Below, in pieces: positions 23,535 through 35,500 of a DNA stretch of 64,000 bases (position 1 is the first letter of the stretch; every line of letters begins with the position of its first letter). Location: the NCBI GenBank assembly GCA_019722365.1, contig JADFUC010001895.1, positions 1-64,000 of the forward strand, written 5' to 3'. The DNA comes from Lithospermum erythrorhizon. Its lineage: Eukaryota; Streptophyta; Magnoliopsida; Boraginales; Boraginaceae. The notes below the pieces were generated by a model. The model saw nothing but the letters and a program-made list of their open reading frames with translations, ran no database searches and had not been told where the DNA came from. The position numbers and the translations under genes were made by a program.

Positions 23535-25180
23535 TAACCATCCATCGGATTTGGTTAATTGTGATTCTTGCCAAAATGTTATTTTCTGTTATGCACGACA
23601 TTTTGTTTTCAATTTTATCCGTTATTTTATTGATATGATGGGGTTAACCTTCCTTTTTAAGATTCTTTTAATTGTTTGAGTCATTTTATAAACATTTTTT
23701 TTCCAGAAAACATGCGACATTAACGTTTATTGGTGTTGCAAGCATCTTAATATTAATTAACAATTGACCGTGATCGAGCCTTTGTTTCCTTTCCCTAGGG
23801 CTGCCTACAAAGGTTATGCTGATACCATCAGATTGCTTCTGTTTAGAGATGCTCGCCAAGACAGACAAGATAAAGAAGGTATTCTGAGAAATTAGATCTT
23901 TGTGCATGTCTCATCATGTATGATTCTAACTTTCCTATGGACATTTGGCTCTCTAATTTTCTTTGATTAAGCATTGAACTTGATAGAAGTACATAACCAC
24001 CACAATAGGTACATCTTTGCCAATGATTGTTAATAGATGGTCCTCCCATTTTGAGTTGACTAACAAGCAATCTCGAATACCTTCTGTCCTGATCTATGCA
24101 AAGTAGTTACTAATAAGGAACTATAGTTCAAGCAGTGAACAATAATGACATCCAAGTGGTTGTAAGAAAAACAGTAGATAGATGGTATCATGATCACAGA
24201 ATATTGTACACTTCCTTTCAATTGGTTGAACCTCTCTTTTCCTGCTTGGATTTATGGACATCTATTAGTTCAATGATTTGATTACTCTTCTTTCTTATTA
24301 TGTCTAAAAACTTTAGTTATTCTTTGAATCTTGGGAGTTTTTTCTAAACTTTTATTGGAAAAAAGTGGGGAAAACATATGTTTCAAGTTATCTGGCATAT
24401 AAGATGCGTGAAATTAGGATATTTGACATGTTGAAGTCTAATTCTTTTTAATTTTAGTTTGGTACCGTAGTGTCTTGATGTCATCTTCCTTCCATCTCCT
24501 GCTCTATGGTCAGGTTGCACTCCGTTACACTGGGCTGCTCTGAGAGGAAATGTGGAGGCATGCACTATACTTGTTCTTGCTGGCTCGAAGCAGGAACTGC
24601 AGATGAAAGACAATGCTGGATTTACTCCTGTTCAACTTGCCTCTGATAAAGGTCATCGACAAGTCGCTCTCTTCCTTGTACGTACAAATATTATAGTGTG
24701 ATCTTTGGGACTGTACATAAATAAATCGGTATCTGAAACAAGCATTCATGATGGTAGTAGGTAAACTTTTAGGCTGAAAAGAAAGATACCAAGGCTTTTT
24801 TGTATCAGTGTAGTTTGCATCACATGCCATGCTTGAACATTCCGTTTAATCCTGGTGCCCCGTCATTGGTCTAGTCTCTCATGAGTTGATATGATTTGAT
24901 GTATTTTTTTAAATAACTATGTTGCTATAATATTTTGAGACACTGTCTATGCAAGGTTGATGTTCTAAGTGATTACTGCATGCTAGTAATGTATTTACAC
25001 TCTTATATATATGAAGTTCTGGATTCTGGAACTAGTAATCAACATGATATTCAACTTCTGTATGTTGAAATTCTAATTGAGCTCATTAATTAATGTTAGA
25101 TATAGTTGAGCTGTGAGGTCCAGACCATTCTTTTCCATAACCAGGGTTTTATAAGCTAGCCTCTGTAATTTCTTTTTTTA

Positions 25181-25299
25181 CTCCCTCCACCCCAATTTGT
25201 ATGAACACTTTTCCTAAAATGGAGTAATGGAGATGAATTTGAATTCTCCTAAAACTTTGTGCAAAAGTGATGTGGCCAAACAAAATGGGATGGAGGGAG
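25181..25299. mobile_element. Stowaway-like MITE
   Basis: The termini CTCCCTCCACCCCAATTTG and CAAAATGGGATGGAGGGAG are inverse complements with few mismatches. The element is flanked by TA on both sides (25179-25180 and 25300-25301), the Tc1/mariner-type target duplication. At 119 bp with no coding capacity it sits in an intron of the TIP1-like gene. Confidence 0.85.
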
Positions 25300-25969
25300 T
25301 ATTATTTTTATAAAATTGTCCTTTAAGTTCTGTGTAGATTAGGCATCTCAAATGGACTTTTGATGTTTGCGTGGAATTAAGTTTTTACATGTCTTTTGTA
25401 CTGGTTCTAGCCAAAATAAGTGATGCTGGTGTTCAGTAACCATATTTTTCAGCTAGAACTGTTTCTAATGTTCTTTGATGTTGAGACTTACTTGCAGCTC
25501 AAATAAGATGACAAACTTCTTCAATTACATTTGACCATTCTGAAATCTGAGACATAATTCATCTCTTACATTTCGATTAATAACAAGATAAATATGATGG
25601 CCATGCATCCTCATTTTAGTTTCTATGAATGGCAGTTACAGTTTCTTTGTCATAACATGCAACATTTTTATATATCACAGTCTAATGCCCGACGCTCAGA
25701 AATGAAGCGGTGGTTTGACCAGATTTTCTTTTGGAAGGGCAGTGATCTTGGTTATGCACCCATTTTGTTCAGTATGGTTGTCATTGGCCTCATTCTTTTT
25801 ATCAATTCAGTCACGAGAGTTACGGCTGTTATGGGACTGTGGGCATGGGTTGCTGTTTCTGTCACAATTGGAGCCTTGATCATGTTTGTACGCTGCAGTA
25901 GGTAGTCTTTTTCTGTCTGCATTATGTCTATGTGCATGCATCCACACAATGAACTTATTTGGTTCTAAA

Positions 25970-28900
25970 TCCCAAATTTAGCCAAGCATAAACACATTCA
26001 TAGAGCAGGAAATGCCAACTATCAATTAATATAAATTCGATTTAAATATGCAGCATGATTAATAATAATTATTACAATAATTCTTAAATGTGAAATAATT
26101 CTTTACAGTAATCAGTTCAATTCAAAATTTAAAAGTTACCGTGAAATGATATTTTCAATAATTATCAATTAATGAAAATAATTATGAAAAGAAATATAAA
26201 TCGAAATTTAATGTCGTTCGAGATATATTTTGGTCGTCTTGGCCAATGAGGAATTTATGATTTAGCATTTAAAACCGAAATGGCGTCGTCCTCGATGGTG
26301 GTAGGTATGCAGATTTAATTCCGGAATTTTCTGAAATTATAACTCTCTCTTCAAAATCGAAAATGATTACATGCGAATCAGCCTTGAGTGTCGAGTTTTA
26401 ATCGCTTCGTTTAAATAAAACGATTAAACAAATACCCGAATAAATCAAAATCGATACAATGAAATGATGATTTGACCGTGTGATATACGTCTGAAATGGG
26501 TTGATTCTTCGTAATATATATTAAATCGATTGAATATCTAGTCGTGAATCGTCCCAACTAATTAACAAGCTACGTCGACCACCTTAGTCGAATTAGATAA
26601 AATAAATGAGCGAGGTAGGCTCTGGTCGTTGTTAAGAATCACGAGTATGAATTTTGTTTGTGATTAAACCTGCGAGAATTAAATACGTCAGGATCGTCGA
26701 AATGGCGTAAATTATCTAAAAGCGCATAATATGCGATATGAATACGAGAATCTTACATTGCGGCCGGAAGATAATAGAAAACCGCCGCGAAGTCGAGCTC
26801 GAAGTAGATCCCCTTTGAAATCCTTCCGATTGTTTGTCGACATTAAGTAGGTGTTACCAGAATTCTGCCTTGTAGGGAGGGGTTGAATCATGACAGAGTT
26901 TCTTTATAACTAAGGGATTAGATGAAAAATCAAGAGAATTCCCAGGTGAGTTTGCTATCAATTGTATTGATTAGTGAGTAATTCGTTGGTTAAATCGATT
27001 TATATTTTTACGTTATCGATAGCAAAATTACAGTGAAATATTAGATTGATTCTGTCCAGCTCAATTTAGCAAATGTAGTTTAATTTCATCATGAAATAAT
27101 CAGCGTCGTACATGTGTGTGACGCCCACAGGCTCGTATAATAATAATTGACGATTACTATTATAGCGATTAATAATTAAGATCATGATAAAACTCGCTAA
27201 CGCTTAAATTATCGTGAGAACCCAGTAGTAATATCTGATTACTAAGGTGAGCGCTAAGTTCGATAATCACGTTCTTAAATAGGTAAATGAATTGATACTA
27301 TGATTGGCCATGATGGGCATAATAAAGGGAATCGATTCTCATTGATTTCCAACAATTATCGCGATTAATGAGTAAGATCTGGCAATGCATAACCCGCTTA
27401 AAATTATCATGAGAACCCAGCGCTAGTAATATACAATTACTAAAGTGAACAAGTTCGATAATCACGTTTAACCTGACCCGATAAATGAATTGATCTGGTG
27501 TGAGCATAATAAAAGGGAATCAATTTTCATTGATTTCAACGCTAAGGGTTACGCATTAAGTGTAGGAAGAGGAAGAAGCGGGAGGCAGAGGTTTTGGAAG
27601 CGATTGGGGAGAATCGCGAGTAGAGGTAGAAGTAAATCGATCTTGTGTGCTAGGGTTGTGGCGAGAGCGGGTCACGTGAAGGCGGCTGAAAGCTAACGGT
27701 AATGCTCGTGTGTGTTGGCGATTATTACGACGTTTTGGTTTTATCGTGAATGCTTCCGTTGATTCTGGATAGTAGATTACGGAGCATCTTTTTAAATTAC
27801 TACGCGTAGCGAGGGATGTAATGGTGAATTATGTTTCAGGAATTATGGAATTTGTTCATGCTGGCGATGGTGAGCAGGTTGGATGTATTAGGTATAGAAG
27901 ATGTGAATACGAAGTTGTCAATGGTTTATCTGAAGCCCGACAAAGGTGAGGTATGTTAGAAATTAGGGAAGAGTTTAATTTGGTGGAGTCAATTTGGATG
28001 GTGATGGTTATCCCCGAACTACTTTAGAAGGCGATAAGCGAAGGTTGTTCGGGAAGCGATAGTGACATGAGAGGCGAAGTCAAGTACTCTGTCTCCAGGC
28101 TGACAGTTCTCGAAGAAATTGAAGAGGATGCAGGTGCGAGGAGAAAGCGAGGTGAAATTCGACTGGGAGTTTCTATGAAGATAAGAAGAATTGTCGTTGG
28201 TGAAATTCACATTTTGGATGTATTGAGAGGTTCTCGAGAGATTTTGAGGGCGTACAAATGAAGATGCATTGAAGAATTCGAGAAAAGGTACCTCAGTATA
28301 TCTTCGTTTGGTGGTAGAGTTCAGTCACGAAGGAACTGCGAAGGGGAAGGATCACCAAGCAGGTTACGTGTTCAAGATACGTCGAGTTAGTTAAAGAAAG
28401 TATTTCAAACTCAGGTGAGAGGTATTCCCGACCTCATAGTATTTGCTAACCGTTGAAGGGTGTTGATCAAACAGAAGGTCGATGAATTAGATCGAGGAAG
28501 TCGTCGGCGTGGAATGGGAAGGTAGAAGAGAGAATTGGTTGATGGCCGTCGAACTTTGGAGGGTTTTCAGTGCGCAGGTTGAAGATCATGAAGATCCCAG
28601 AAAGCGAAGGCCGAGCATCTTTGATTATACGAATGAGGAAAAAAGTAAAAAACGAGGTAGAATAATGACTATTACAGATTCTCTTGAGTAGTCAGGTGGT
28701 GTCATTCGAAGGTATGTTGCGGGATTGGAAAAGAAATCTTAAAAATTTGGGATCGAACTTCGGTGGGAGTTAGAGTGGATGATGAACGAAGACTGCTGCA
28801 AATGGTGCTTGGAGATGGTGATCCGAAATATGTCTTCAAGTGGGAGATTGTTGTGTTATGAAACCAATTTCACTTTTTGGGCAGTGGAGGTTCGGTACTA

Positions 28901-29480
28901 TGTCCAGACTTAGGTTGGTCCGACACCGAGGAGTTTCGGAGAAGGCGATGATGTCAGGGGGAGAAGTTCGGGATTTTTGGTGGAGCCTCCCGGCCAGCGA
29001 ATTCACAGGCATAACAATTTGAGGCGGTTTTAATGACTTGGAGTACGAGGAAAAGTACCAAGCTTTGGTAGGTTTTTGTTTATTTTATAAATATAGGATG
29101 TTTACATGAGTTTTATTAAATCCAGCATGAAATCACAGCCGAATAAAGAATGATAAATCTGATAATATTGGAGTGCTTTAATATTATTGAAGAGCATGGA
29201 TTTTGTTCTTGAAGAAGCTTTAGAGTTTATCTTTGTTCTTGATAGGTTTTGTTGTTGAGATTTTCGGTAATAAGAAAATGTCTCAACGATAGATATAGTA
29301 GTGGTAGGGATTGTAGCGATTTTACGGTTTATTAGTGGATTACGGCGTGACAGAAATCACTTCGCGTTAAGGGAGGAGCGCGTATAAAATTAACTGTGTC
29401 TGTTTATTTAAAATTATTTAAATTTATTTGTTATTATTGATTCTTTGAAATTCGAGAGAATTTAGGGGTCTTAAATCACA
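25970..29480 (+). mobile_element. Degenerate, probably Ty3/gypsy, retrotransposon sequence
   Basis: AT-rich, repeat-like sequence to about 27500 is followed by a GC-richer stretch. Near 27560-27680 the plus strand reads an Arg/Gly-rich run then ARVVARAGH. Near 27755 it reads IVNASVDSG, reminiscent of the gypsy gag end and protease DSG site. A purine-rich 'aggggga' and 'cccggccagcgaattc' near 28965-29005 resemble the end of a gypsy element. No LTR pair was established, so the assignment is tentative. Confidence 0.4.
27190..27515. repeat. Tandem duplication, period about 198 bp
   Basis: The block with 'aaattatcgtgagaaccca' (about 27203), 'gttcgataatcacgtt', 'taaatgaattgat' and 'cataataaagggaatc' recurs once about 198 bp later with small changes. 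Confidence 0.7.
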
Positions 29481-29486
29481 ACAATA

Positions 29487-29842
29487 ATGTATGAGCAAAA
29501 TAAAACTATGGCCCATAATGTTTTGCTGTTTTGCTTTCTTTTTCTTCCTAACGATTTTGCTAATTTCTATTATCTTCTTATCCTACATCTATCATTCGGT
29601 TCATATATGCCTATAAGAATTAAATTTGCTAAGAAAATAGAAGAAAATCACCAATTATATCTATGTCAACCTCTCTCTTTATCCATGAATGATACAGTAT
29701 AATAATATTGAGCTGATAATAATCATGTTCTAATATATTGATTCCTAAATTTTTGAAAGTTAATTTTTCATATTATTTACAACAAGATGACCCGTGTCTT
29801 TGTAACATATAAATGTCATCGGATCAGATACATGTGATCCAA
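29487..29842. repeat. Dispersed repeat, copy B, left part
   Basis: Counterpart of 545-903, ending in 'ggatcagatacatgtgatc'. The following 1 kb has no counterpart in copy A. Confidence 0.7.
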
Positions 29843-30867
29843 TAAGGATCGTTATTATAGTCTTAAACTAGACTTTGATCCGGAAACGTAAAAGATTTGG
29901 ATAAATTAGCTCGATATATAACTCGGTGTACGAAGAAAAAATGTGTGCTCACATTTTGGTGCATAACTATTGCCTAATATTTACCCAAATATCCAATTCC
30001 TACCAATTAGTGTGAGCAACATAGCACTAAGGTATTCATTTCTTGTAGTAGACTCGGCGGCACCTATAGTAGTATAGTGATAAAATTTTCTTCCTTCCAC
30101 TTCCCAACGTCATCATTTTCAAATCGAGCAAGTGTAGAAATTCGTTGACGGAAGAATAACGAGAGAATTTTAGTGAGGAAAATCAAACAATGACATCCAA
30201 TCGAGGAGCATGCGAAACCATGATTCTTTAAGCAGTTGCTCCAGGTATGTCTTAGAACTTTTAGAAGCAGCGGTCCCAGGACTCTGATAGTTAGAGCAAA
30301 TATTTGTCTTAGAAGCCTTTCTACTTGATGTTCAGCCAACTTGAGAAGGAAGCGAAATATCACCAAAGAAGATTGTTTGTTTGTGTTTGTAAAGTAAGTG
30401 GTTTTTACTTAAGCACATTCGAGGGATGAAGTTGTTTAAGAGCTTATAGAGTATAAGTGGTGGTGATCGATCGACAACTTTCTTTCGGCAGCCCCGATAA
30501 TGGCTTAGCTGCCAACGGTAGTTAATGGTGTAACTTGACCCATTGAATCACGATTTAACTCCCAGCGGAAGAAAACCCGAAAGTCTCGGCTTTTGAGGTG
30601 CTCTATAATTAGCGTATAATAGAGTGCGATTTGTAAGCTGAGTTGAGGAAAATGCTCCTGGAGCACGTTCCCGGATTAATGTTTTATATTACGTAGGATT
30701 CTATTTAGGAGCACTTATACAAATGCTTATTTCAGCGTGGAAAACACTAACAATACCGTGAGAAAACGCATTCTTCATATTCAAAATGGCCGTATATAAA
30801 GTGGTAGTATTCATCCTCTTCACGATATGATACGTTTATTTCACTACATTTGCATTCGTTTTCGCAG
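29843..30867. other. Unassigned insertion within dispersed repeat copy B
   Basis: Copy A has a copia element at this point. Copy B instead has 1 kb with no recognised domain. Open frames here, such as 30064-30366 on the minus strand, match no family I know. It may be a degraded transposable element. Confidence 0.4.
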
Positions 30868-31130
30868 CAAGATCATATCTAGCTCTTTCTGAGGTGATAA
30901 TCCTTCAACTAAATTTAAATAGATTACTTTGACCCATATGATTCAATTATACTAATTTGTAAGATAAATGTAGGAAAGAAAAATATTTGATTCTTTTCTT
31001 ATAATGGATACAAATTAGATCATTTGGTTTAAAATTTAAGAATCCGTTCTTAAATATCTTTAAATAATTTGTCGATAACTATATTAGTTTTTGACATCTA
31101 TGATATAAAACTTTTTAATAGTGCGATGAA
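30868..31130. repeat. Dispersed repeat, copy B, right part
   Basis: Counterpart of 3368-3545, with an extra AT-rich segment of about 90 bp near 30905-31000. Confidence 0.7.
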
Positions 31131-31890
31131 GGGCTTTAGTTGGCCAAATGAAGCTTATGGTTTAGTAGTATGAGCAAGTACCCATGCAGCCAAGATTTTA
31201 GGTTTCAGCAATTACGTGGATTTGATGTAATATTCAAGTGAAGATGGAGTTTGTGAAGCAGGCTTGAGAGAAAACGGTGTTTAACAGGCTTGGGCTACCG
31301 TGCTTAATTTAGAATTTAATTACAGTTTGATAATATATGTAATTTGTAATTTTTATCGTTAATAAAAAAAATGATATATATATACAATATAGTTCCTCAA
31401 TTGATGAATATAGGTTTAAAAACAAAAAAAAGGAGCCTAGTTGCCAATTTAATACTCCATCAATTAACAAGTACTATTCAATAAGAGCCAACAATAGGAT
31501 CAAATTTCAAAAGGGTATAAGAGGAGGGTTAGGAAATGGTTAGTGGTGAGGATGTAATGACTAATGATCCACTATCAAATAGAAGTAATATAATACTCCT
31601 TCCAGAATCATCACTTGACTACTCAATTCAGTGGGAAAGGATATTTATGCTTACAAATTATGTCGACTTTTAAAAAAAATCAAATTCTTATATTATAAAA
31701 GCCATCTAGTACTCCTTCAAAACAATTGATGACCAAAGTGCATCGTATATTTGGCCACTCATTGCAATTCTTATTTCTTTTATAGATCATCATGTGTCAT
31801 AAGAGGTAAATCTGATTTGCATGTGACATGTGCTACCAAAATGATGATAATGCAAGAACATGAAACTGAATCCTCAAATTAACATAATGA
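31131..31890. other. AT-rich intergenic sequence
   Basis: No gene, RNA or clear element was recognised between the dispersed repeat and the next LTR element. Confidence 0.5.
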
Positions 31891-31895
31891 TGGAA

Positions 31896-32518
31896 TGGAG
31901 GAAAAATTGTGTAATAAGTATGAAAGGAGGCATAAAAGAATCAAAAGAAATTTAAAGCCACGAAAATCTGCGGGAGAATCGGTCCACTGAATAGCCGGCT
32001 TTCGAGGGACAGGTGCTGTCTATAAAGATTTTCGATCGGCCCTGGACAGCAATGTTATCACGTTTGTATGCATTTTGAATATGTGAAAAGAGTAGTTATC
32101 ATGCTTTGATGGATAATTCGCATCGAACCTGTGAATGAGCATATGATGATGACAACCATGCAATACATGCGTAGCAGGTGAATATTATCGTGGCCTTTCA
32201 TGTTGCTCGAGTGCGAAGTTTTGTCTTTATAAGACCAGTTTGGTGGTTATTGACTCTTAAGGAAATTTAAAGCTCTACATTCGTTTTTTACTCTCTGAAA
32301 CTCATGCAAGTTGATTTTCCTTTACAAGTCGTTTTTTATAACAAGCTTTTTAATGCTTTATGCTATCATGTCTAGCATTTGTGTATAAAACCAAGTATTG
32401 TATTTAGGAAATCATTCAATTGTGATTCAAGGCTTGTAATTCTTAGCTTATTTTAAAGTTTAACTTTGTTGTAGATCTTGTAATAGCTGTTTAGTAAAAT
32501 AAAAATTTATTTCCTTCA
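31896..32518 (+). repeat. 5' LTR of the 7.8-kb copia element
   Basis: It begins TGGAGGAAAAATTGTGTAAT and ends TTCCTTCA. It shares 'aatgagcatatgatgatgac', 'agttttgtctttataaga' and 'agatcttgtaatag' with the 3' LTR. No clear Met-tRNA primer-binding site follows it. Confidence 0.85.
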
Positions 32519-35500
32519 ATCTAAATACAATAACTTAGTCATGGATGAGATGATGAAGAGATATTTGGCAATAACGGAGTCTAACTTGTTCAACAATGAA
32601 GACAAGTTAGACAAGTTTGATCGTTCCAACCGAGATGGCAAGATCGGATGAAGTGGCTTTGACATCTGCAGATGTATGGTACCATTCTGCGGATGATCTT
32701 CCACAATTCTTCCATTGGAATGCGAAGTGCGAAGAAAGCAGAGGAGTGGAGACTTGCAAAGAGAAGAGAGGATGAGAAGATGTAAGAGGATACATTCTCG
32801 ACACTACCGGCTCAAGCGTATGATATACATTAAGCCTGCTAACAAAAGAGGTATGGGTTCTTTAAATGAAAAGTACAAACATGTTAAATTGAAATGTGAT
32901 AGATTCTTGGTTGTTAATTATTTTGATTTTAAAGTTTGATGTAAGCTTGATGTGTCAGACAGTTAGAGACTTAAAAGAATTTCTTACTTCCGTTTAAGAG
33001 CTTGATTGGTGTGTAATTTCTCATTTATCTGATTGGAGTAATTAACTGTTAAACTCGACCTCTTGGAAGGGATATAGAAAGAAGATGCTTCATCCTAAGA
33101 AAGTCTTCTCTTATGATGATTTTACTAGTAGTCTACAAATTGAGTATGAAAATCGCTTAAGAGATGTAGAGACCGATGACTTGGTTAATAAAGTTCATCA
33201 TGTTTCTCTTAGAGAAAATTCTGGGAATACTAATAACTTCAATGCGTCTAAGGCAAAGAAGAGAAAGATGTTCAAAGTGAACAAGAAATCTTTCGGAATT
33301 GCTAAGAAGGATCGTGTTTGTTTCCATTGTGGAAAACACGATCATTACTTGAGAAGAATGCGAGGTTCGGAATTAACAATGCATTAGCAAGAATGTGACC
33401 AACATGGTGACAAACAAGGCTCAACAAGAAGAGTATATTGCTATGGTGACTGAGGTCAATATGGTGACCAGCAGCGATCGAAGTTGGTGGTTAGATCGGT
33501 ACTCTTTATTCATGTGCGGCAATGAAGTAGATTCAAAACACTCAAATAGATTGATGCAGAAGAGGATGTCATGATGGGAAATAATATTGGAGCAAAGGTC
33601 CTTGGAAAGGGAGTGGTGGACTTAGAGTTCACTTCTGGAAAGAAGTTCTTCATTCTTAATATTTTTATGTACGCCTGCTTAAAAGAATTGGATTTACGCA
33701 AAATTTACTATGTAAGAATGGTTTTAAGATTGTACTTGAGTCCGATAAAGTTGTAGTGACAAAGAATGGAGTATTCATTGGAAAGGGATACTCCGTTGAT
33801 GGCATGTTCAAGCTTTTCATGTGTTTTAATGAAGTTAATGTTGTTTATTCGGCTGTGTCTTTTCCTTTATGGCATCTTTAGATTAAGTCACGTTAACACA
33901 GTTTGGCAATTTTATGTCTAAAAATGATTATATAAAATGTCAAGGCTCAATTGATGACAAATGTGAAATTTGTGTTAAGGCTAAAATGTCGAAAAAACCA
34001 TATAAGAAAGTTGAAAGAAGCACAAAACTTTTAGAGTTGATACATAGTGACATTTGTGAATTGAATGGAGTACTAACTAGAGGTGGTAAGCAATATTTTA
34101 TCAATTTATAGATGACTATTCTATATTTACTTATGTTTACTTGTTAAGGACTAAAAGTGAGGCCTTTGAGAAATTCAAAGACTTCAAATCCGTTGTAGAG
34201 AATAAAAAAGAATATAAGATTAAAATACTTGGAAGTGATAGAGGTGGTAAGTATTTTCCAAAAGAGTTTGATCAATTTTGTGATCGACATGGAATAATAT
34301 ATCAAAGGGCAACCCTTCATTCTCCACAATAAAATGGATTGGTTGAAAGGAAAAATAGGTCTTTGGTTGATATGGTAAATCTGATATTCTTCAAACTCGG
34401 GTAGGTAAATGATTTGTGGGGTGAAGCTCTTTAGCGACTTGTCATATCTCTGATAGAATGCCTTCTAAGAAGTTTAAAACATGTATGAACTATGGAATGA
34501 AAGGAATCGACATTGATTATTTCAAAGTTTAGGGGTATTCTGAATGTATATTACAACAAAGCTTGGTCTAGAGGATTAGTAGTGTTTTTGTTGGATATGC
34601 TTCTCCAAATTAAAGGAAGCATAGACTGAGCTTAGAGACTAACAAAATTGTTGAGATACATTCAAGTTGGTCTTTGAGAACAAGTTTCGTTATGACCCGA
34701 CCATTTGATGGAAATAATGAGAGCGATTCAAGCGAAAGAAGAGCGAAATGTGGGGTTAAAGAAAGCGAAAAATTGTTGAATCAAGTAAGCCTAGACCTAT
34801 AAAGAAACTCCTTATGTTCTTCAAGTTTGATCAGGAAGTACCAAGTACCTATAAAGAAGCTATGACATCTAGAGATTTTATTTTTAGGAAACAAAATCAT
34901 AGATGATGAAATAAATTTCATCATGTCAAATGGTACTTGGAACTTAGTTGATTTGCCTCCTGGGTCAAAACCCATAGGATGCAAATGGGTCTTTCGAATC
35001 AAGTATAACACCAATGGCACCATATCTTCCTACAAGGCGAAGTTGGTTGCTAAAGGGTTTACTCAAAGAGAAGGAATTGACTACTTTGATACATATGCAC
35101 CAGTGGCTATGACCACGTTAATAAGGATGCTATTTTCTTTAGTATCTTTATATCCCATTGTTTGTATATCAGTGGATGCTTAGCTGCGTTTCTCGGTAAT
35201 TGATTTGGCTGAGAAGTCTATATGTAACCTTTGAGAATTTATATATAGGAAATGAAAAGTGTGTGTAAACTTGTGAAGTCATATGGACTTAAAGCAGGCT
35301 CAAGCGATGACACAGGGCTGATGATGTGATACTTAAAATGGCTTTAAACACATTAGTGTTGACGAGTGTGTGTATTCTGAAATCAAATGGTGATTATATG
35401 ATTATCTGTCTTTATGTTGATGGCTTGTCTTCGTCTTGATAACAGCGTGAAAGGCATAGAAGACACCGAGATATCTTATTTCATAGTTTAAGAATGAAAC

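Larger units (their letters stand above)
11179..25901 (+). pseudogene. TIP1-like: Ankyrin-repeat protein S-acyltransferase (TIP1/PAT24-like), split and incomplete
   Basis: Exon pieces occur in the right order. About 11179-11215 reads ...SGALGYY and then decays. About 12021-12060 reads ARVEAADLNGYR. 12512-12567 reads AVHVAAQYGQTGFLNHIV and resumes after an LTR element at about 17205-17254 (IPDYDGRTPL). Then 23799-23878 ([18 protein letters not shown]), 24514-24677 ([17 protein letters not shown]..., [18 protein letters not shown]) and 25681-25901 follow. The last has a linker and two membrane helices, ILFSMVVIGLILFI and VMGLWAWVAVSVTIGALIMF. Junction phases agree from 17254 onward. The family palmitoylates proteins at endomembranes and controls tip growth. 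The DHHC catalytic exons are not seen, an ankyrin exon is physically interrupted, and the N-terminal exons carry stops. The last three exons are clean, so decay may be recent or partly an assembly effect. Confidence 0.8.

Noticed and set aside
25594..25680. N-terminal extension of the last ankyrin-gene exon
   Set aside because: The open frame runs back into the intron; the TATATCACAG acceptor at 25680 fits the family alignment and phase.
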